From the NCBI GenBank assembly GCA_026393955.1, contig JAPKZE010000173.1, positions 1 to 17,207 on the forward strand: 17,207 bases of DNA. Direction: 5' to 3'. Both the position numbers and the translations under genes were made by a program. This stretch comes from Candidatus Aminicenantota bacterium. Lineage in GTDB: Bacteria > Acidobacteriota > Aminicenantia > Aminicenantales > Saccharicenantaceae. Position 1 is the first letter of the stretch. Every line of letters begins with the position of its first letter. Shown one piece after another: positions 14,631 to 17,207 of the stretch. The notes below the pieces were generated by a model. The model saw nothing but the letters and a program-made list of their open reading frames with translations, was not told where the DNA came from and did not search any database.

Positions 14631-16010
14631 TCAGCGCTTTTTCAGGAACAGCTCGATGACGGGGATCTCGACGGCCGGCTTCTCGACGGGCAGCCGGAGG
14701 ACAAGCGTATTCTCCGACTCCTTTCCCCGCGAGCCGGGCATGAAACCGACCTCTCCGCCCTTCTCCGTGAAAAGGACCTCCGAAGCGTCGTGCAGGAGCT
14801 GGGCGTACTCGACCCGGCCGGCGAAGCCGTCCAGGTTCAGGACCCCGATGGGCCATTCGAGGACGTGGACGTAGAGGCGGCCGGCCTCGGGATTGTAGGT
14901 CAGGAGGCAGTTCCGCGGCGTCCGAAACTCCGCCGGGGCCTGCGTGCAGCCGTAGATCGAACGGCCGTTCCTGTCCATCCAGGCGCCGATGCCCCTGAGG
15001 CGGTCCAGGGCCCGGTCGTCGAACGTGCCCCGGCCGGTCGGCCCGACGTTGAGCAGCAGGTTGCCGCCCTTGCTGACCGTCTCGACGAGCAGGCCGATGA
15101 GCTGGGGAGCCGATTTCCAGGTCGTCTCGTCGCGGTAATAGCCCCAGGATCCCGAAAATGTCTGGCAGGTCTCCCAAGGCACGGGCCGGCCGTCGACGCT
15201 GACCCATTCCTGCGGCATGAACTGTTCCGGGGTGCGGTAGTCCCAGCCGCCGGGGACGTCGAGGAGATCGAGCCGGTCGTTGATGATGATCCCGGGCTGG
15301 AGCTCGCGGATCATCTTCAGCAGCCGTTCCGACTGCCACTCCTTCCGGCCCTTGCCGTTCGGGCCGGGGAAGGAGAAATCGAGGAACAGGGTGTCGATCC
15401 GGCCGAATTCCGTCAGGAGCTCCTTGAGCTGACCGAAGAGGTAATCGTCGTACTTGGCCAGGTCCCGCGTCGCCGCCTGTTCGACGAAGGCCTTGTCGTC
15501 GCGCCTGGGATGGAACTGGTCGATCGTGTACTCGGGGTGATGCCAGTCGAGGAGCGAGTGGTAGAAGCCGACGCGAAGGCCTTCGGCCCGCATCGCTTCG
15601 ACGAGCGGCTTGATCAAGTCCTTGCCCCAGGGCGTGCGCGTCGCCTTGTAGTCCGTCAGCTTGGAATCCCAAAGGCAGAAACCGTCGTGGTGCTTGGTGG
15701 TCACGACGAAATACTTCATCCCGGCCGTCTTGGCGGCCCGGGCCCAGGCCTTGGGATCATAGAGGTCGGGATCGAACCGGGCGAAGTACCGGGCATAGTC
15801 CTCGTCGGTCAGGCGCTCGTTGCTCTTGACCCACTCATGGCGGGCGGGCAGCGCGTAGAGGCCCCAGTGGATGAACAGGCCGAAGCGGGCCTCGGTCCAC
15901 CATTTCATCCGGGCCTTCTGTTCGGCCTCGGTCTCGGGCCGGCCCGGCGCGGCCGCCGCAGCGGCGACCAGGCCCAGGACGCAAACGGCGCACAGGAAGG
16001 ACTTAAACAT
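14631..16010 (-). CDS. Alpha-L-fucosidase, glycoside hydrolase family 29
   Basis: This 459-residue exported enzyme removes alpha-linked L-fucose from glycans by a retaining mechanism. Residues 1-21 are a signal peptide (VAAAAAAPG). Family motifs are FGLFIHWGLYALP (43-55), KHHDGFCLWDS (106-116) and VGFYHSLLDWHHPEY (147-161). The strand IDTLFLDFSFPG carries the probable nucleophile D211. GSWGYYRDETTWKS (287-300) and GGNLLLNVGPTGRG (315-328) follow. A small beta domain (about 350-459) completes it. Its length is normal for GH29. The ATG at 16010 has an excellent ribosome site (AAAGGAGG) and a plausible promoter. It is the first gene of a unit with a DUF2207 protein and a lipoprotein. The linkage preference is not visible. 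Confidence 0.95.
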   Translation of the reverse strand: MFKSFLCAVCVLGLVAAAAAAPGRPETEAEQKARMKWWTEARFGLFIHWGLYALPARHEWVKSNERLTDEDYARYFARFDPDLYDPKAWARAAKTAGMKYFVVTTKHHDGFCLWDSKLTDYKATRTPWGKDLIKPLVEAMRAEGLRVGFYHSLLDWHHPEYTIDQFHPRRDDKAFVEQAATRDLAKYDDYLFGQLKELLTEFGRIDTLFLDFSFPGPNGKGRKEWQSERLLKMIRELQPGIIINDRLDLLDVPGGWDYRTPEQFMPQEWVSVDGRPVPWETCQTFSGSWGYYRDETTWKSAPQLIGLLVETVSKGGNLLLNVGPTGRGTFDDRALDRLRGIGAWMDRNGRSIYGCTQAPAEFRTPRNCLLTYNPEAGRLYVHVLEWPIGVLNLDGFAGRVEYAQLLHDASEVLFTEKGGEVGFMPGSRGKESENTLVLRLPVEKPAVEIPVIELFLKKR

Positions 16011-16037
16011 GAGGCCTCCTTTCGGTCGAGAGCCCCA

Positions 16038-16066
16038 TATTTAGCCCAGTGACGGGAGAAATGCAA
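16038..16066 (-). promoter_or_regulatory. Candidate promoter of the fucosidase operon
   Basis: TTGCAT (16066-16061), a 17-bp spacer and TAAATA (16043-16038) are suitably placed on the minus strand, about 28 nt before the fucosidase ATG. The match to consensus is moderate, but the spacing is optimal and this is the only A+T-rich patch in the gap. Confidence 0.4.
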
Positions 16067-16080
16067 GCCGCTCGGCGGGG

Positions 16081-16464
16081 TCAGAGGGACGGACCGTTCT
16101 TGCCGCCGAAGATGTGGTCCATGAGGGCGAACTCGGCGTCGGGATCGAGGTCGACGAATTGCAGGCCGGCCTCGAAGACCTCGCCGGCGTAGAGCCCCCG
16201 GGCCCAGCGGACCTCGGCCACGGCCTGAATTCGCTTGCGGGAGCGGCTGAGGGTGAGGTCGACGCGGACACGGGAGCCGGCTTCGAGCGAAGCCCCCGTC
16301 ATAATGCGCAGCCCGCCCATGGAGACGTCCCGGGTCAACGAATAGAAGACGACCGGGACGCCGAGCCGGACCTCGCCCGTCATCAGGGAGATGACGACCT
16401 TGTTCTCTTCGATCAGGCGGACGTCGCGGCGGCGGTCCTTCATCGGCCCTGTCCCGGGTGGCAC
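16081..16464 (-). CDS. Single-domain PilZ protein (probable c-di-GMP binding)
   Basis: This 127-residue protein shows the PilZ pattern: an N-terminal arginine motif RRRDVR (11-16, R-x-x-x-R) and a DVSMGG motif (46-51, D-x-S-x-x-G), then alternating strands typical of the beta-barrel (GSRVRVDLTL, IQAVAEVRWARGL, FEAGLQFVDLD). PilZ proteins bind cyclic di-GMP and change partners in motility, adhesion or exopolysaccharide control. It has no signal peptide and acts in the cytoplasm. Two starts are possible: GTG at 16464 with a G-rich ribosome site (GAGGGGGG), used here, or ATG at 16443, which would begin MKDRRRDVR with a weaker site. It lies 71 nt upstream of the fucosidase start on the same strand. 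Confidence 0.88.
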   Translation of the reverse strand: MPPGTGPMKDRRRDVRLIEENKVVISLMTGEVRLGVPVVFYSLTRDVSMGGLRIMTGASLEAGSRVRVDLTLSRSRKRIQAVAEVRWARGLYAGEVFEAGLQFVDLDPDAEFALMDHIFGGKNGPSL

Positions 16465-16586
16465 GATCCCCCCCTCATCTCAGCGACCGCTTCTCGCATC
16501 GTCATTCCCATATCCGCAGGCAAAGCCCTCTCCCCGGGTCAGTCGAGTCCAAGACTTCTGGCACCCTTTTAGTCGGCCCGCGGCGC

Positions 16587-16632
16587 CGTAGGATGAACTT
16601 TGACTTTCCGCCACGCGGGGACGTAGGATGAA
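16587..16632 (+). repeat. Two direct repeats CGTAGGATGAA in the acyl-CoA synthetase promoter region
   Basis: The 11-mer CGTAGGATGAA occurs at 16587-16597 and 16622-16632, 35 bp apart. Each copy is followed within five bases by ACTTT, so the similarity extends over about 20 bp with one gap. The second copy contains the candidate -10 element. This looks like a pair of regulator sites or a duplicated promoter element. Confidence 0.6.
16600..16629 (+). promoter_or_regulatory. Candidate promoter of the acyl-CoA synthetase gene
   Basis: TTGACT (16600-16605, five of six consensus bases) and TAGGAT (16624-16629, four of six) are 18 bp apart. Transcription would start near 16636, giving a short leader before the ATG at 16665. 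Confidence 0.45.
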
Positions 16633-16664
16633 GGTCACTTTAGAGCCCGACGAGGAGGGACGCC

Positions 16665-17207
16665 ATGAGCGAACGGACCCTGCCCGCCCTTTTTGAAGAG
16701 AGCGTCAGAGCCTTCCCCGAGAACGTCCTGATCTGGGAGAAGACGGCCGGCCGGTACGAGCCGACCACCTACGCGGGCCTGCAGCCGCTCGTCCATCGGT
16801 TCGCCGCGGGCCTGATGAGCCTCGGCCTGGCCAAAGGCGACCGTGCCGCGCTCATCTCCGAGGGCCGGAAGGCCTGGCTCATCAGCGAGCTCGGCATCCT
16901 CTTCACCGGGGCCGTCAACGTGCCCATCTCGGTCCGCGTCGACGAGCTCGGCGACCTGAAGTTCCGGCTGGCCCACTCCGGCTGCCGCATGGCCGTCGTC
17001 TCAAGGTCCCAGCTGCCGAAGATCCGCCAGATCCGCCGCGATCTCCCCGACCTCGTCCGGGTCATCCTCCTCGACGAAACGGACGCGCTCGGTCCGGACG
17101 AGATCCCTGCGGCCGAGGTCCTGCGCCTGGGCGAGGAATTTCTGAAGACGCGCCGCCCCGATTTCAATGCGGCCGCGGCCGCGGTCCGGGAGAGCGACCC
17201 GGCCAAC
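16665..17207 (+). CDS. AMP-forming long-chain acyl-CoA synthetase, N-terminal part
   Basis: The first 181 codons of an ANL-superfamily enzyme are open to the right edge of the window. It begins MSERTLPALFEESVRAFPEN. The N-terminal signs of long-chain fatty-acid CoA ligases are visible: TTYAGLQPLVHRFAAGLMSLGL (about 34-55), KGDRAALISEGRKAWLISEL (57-76), GILFTGAVNVPISVRVDELG (77-96) and RLAHSGCRMAVVS (100-112). It stops at ESDPAN, just before the P-loop (usually ICYTSGTTG) would appear. The full enzyme would activate a carboxylic acid with ATP and CoA. The ATG at 16665 has a GAGGAGGGA ribosome site and is divergent from the PilZ gene. The chain-length preference cannot be judged. Confidence 0.88.
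   Translation, partial: MSERTLPALFEESVRAFPENVLIWEKTAGRYEPTTYAGLQPLVHRFAAGLMSLGLAKGDRAALISEGRKAWLISELGILFTGAVNVPISVRVDELGDLKFRLAHSGCRMAVVSRSQLPKIRQIRRDLPDLVRVILLDETDALGPDEIPAAEVLRLGEEFLKTRRPDFNAAAAAVRESDPAN

Noticed and set aside
12526..14874. Proline-rich plus-strand protein through the poly-C tract
   Set aside because: It is the antisense of the Gly-rich DUF2207 tail; there is no ribosome site or known domain.
12265..15672. A single 1135-residue protein covering the lipoprotein, the DUF2207 protein and part of the fucosidase region
   Set aside because: The part upstream of 14619 is out of frame with the real fucosidase gene, and the downstream fusion depends on the doubtful poly-G tract and includes an internal lipoprotein signal peptide.

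Overview
The window is GC-rich bacterial DNA (about two thirds G+C by eye), densely coded, with strong Shine-Dalgarno sites and many 4-nt stop/start overlaps. Sec signal peptides, a lipobox, a periplasmic-binding-protein importer and a PilZ protein point to a diderm bacterium. A small DUF4342 protein, secreted glycosidases and anaerobe-style Fe-S flavoenzymes would fit Acidobacteriota / Candidatus Aminicenantes. That placement is inference from gene content, not a search result.

Layout. (1) 1-2871, minus strand: PAP2 phosphatase, then a gamma-glutamyltransferase-family gene, then the first 17 codons of another exported protein. The transferase has an in-frame TAG inside its signal peptide. 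(2) 2872-2980: divergent promoter region. (3) 2981-6242, plus strand: a two-gene flavin dehydrogenase. The alpha subunit carries 2Fe-2S, FAD/NAD, two 4Fe-4S and BFD-type sites; the beta subunit is a DAO-family amine/amino-acid dehydrogenase. (4) 6263-11836, minus strand: five tightly overlapping genes, GH20 beta-N-acetylhexosaminidase, CBM9-like protein, then the binding protein, permease and ATPase of a FecBCD/BtuFCD-type importer. (5) 11915-12181: DUF4342 protein. (6) 12265-16010, minus strand: GH29 alpha-L-fucosidase, DUF2207 membrane protein, NTF2-like lipoprotein. An almost pure poly-C stretch (poly-G on the coding strand) fuses the last two genes in frame, probably through a homopolymer length error. 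(7) 16081-16464, minus strand: PilZ protein. (8) 16665 to the end, plus strand: N-terminal part of an AMP-forming acyl-CoA synthetase.

How it fits together. Two exported glycosidases (GH20 and GH29) suggest use of fucosylated, N-acetylhexosamine-containing glycans. The flavin dehydrogenase pair and the transferase-family protein suggest amino-acid or peptide catabolism. The clearest oddities are the amber codon in the transferase signal peptide, the poly-G tract that creates a false fusion, the operon joining a hexosaminidase and a CBM9 protein to a metal-chelate-type importer, and the multi-cluster alpha subunit. No RNA gene, CRISPR array, insertion sequence or origin was recognised, and no stretch longer than 300 bases lacks a gene.
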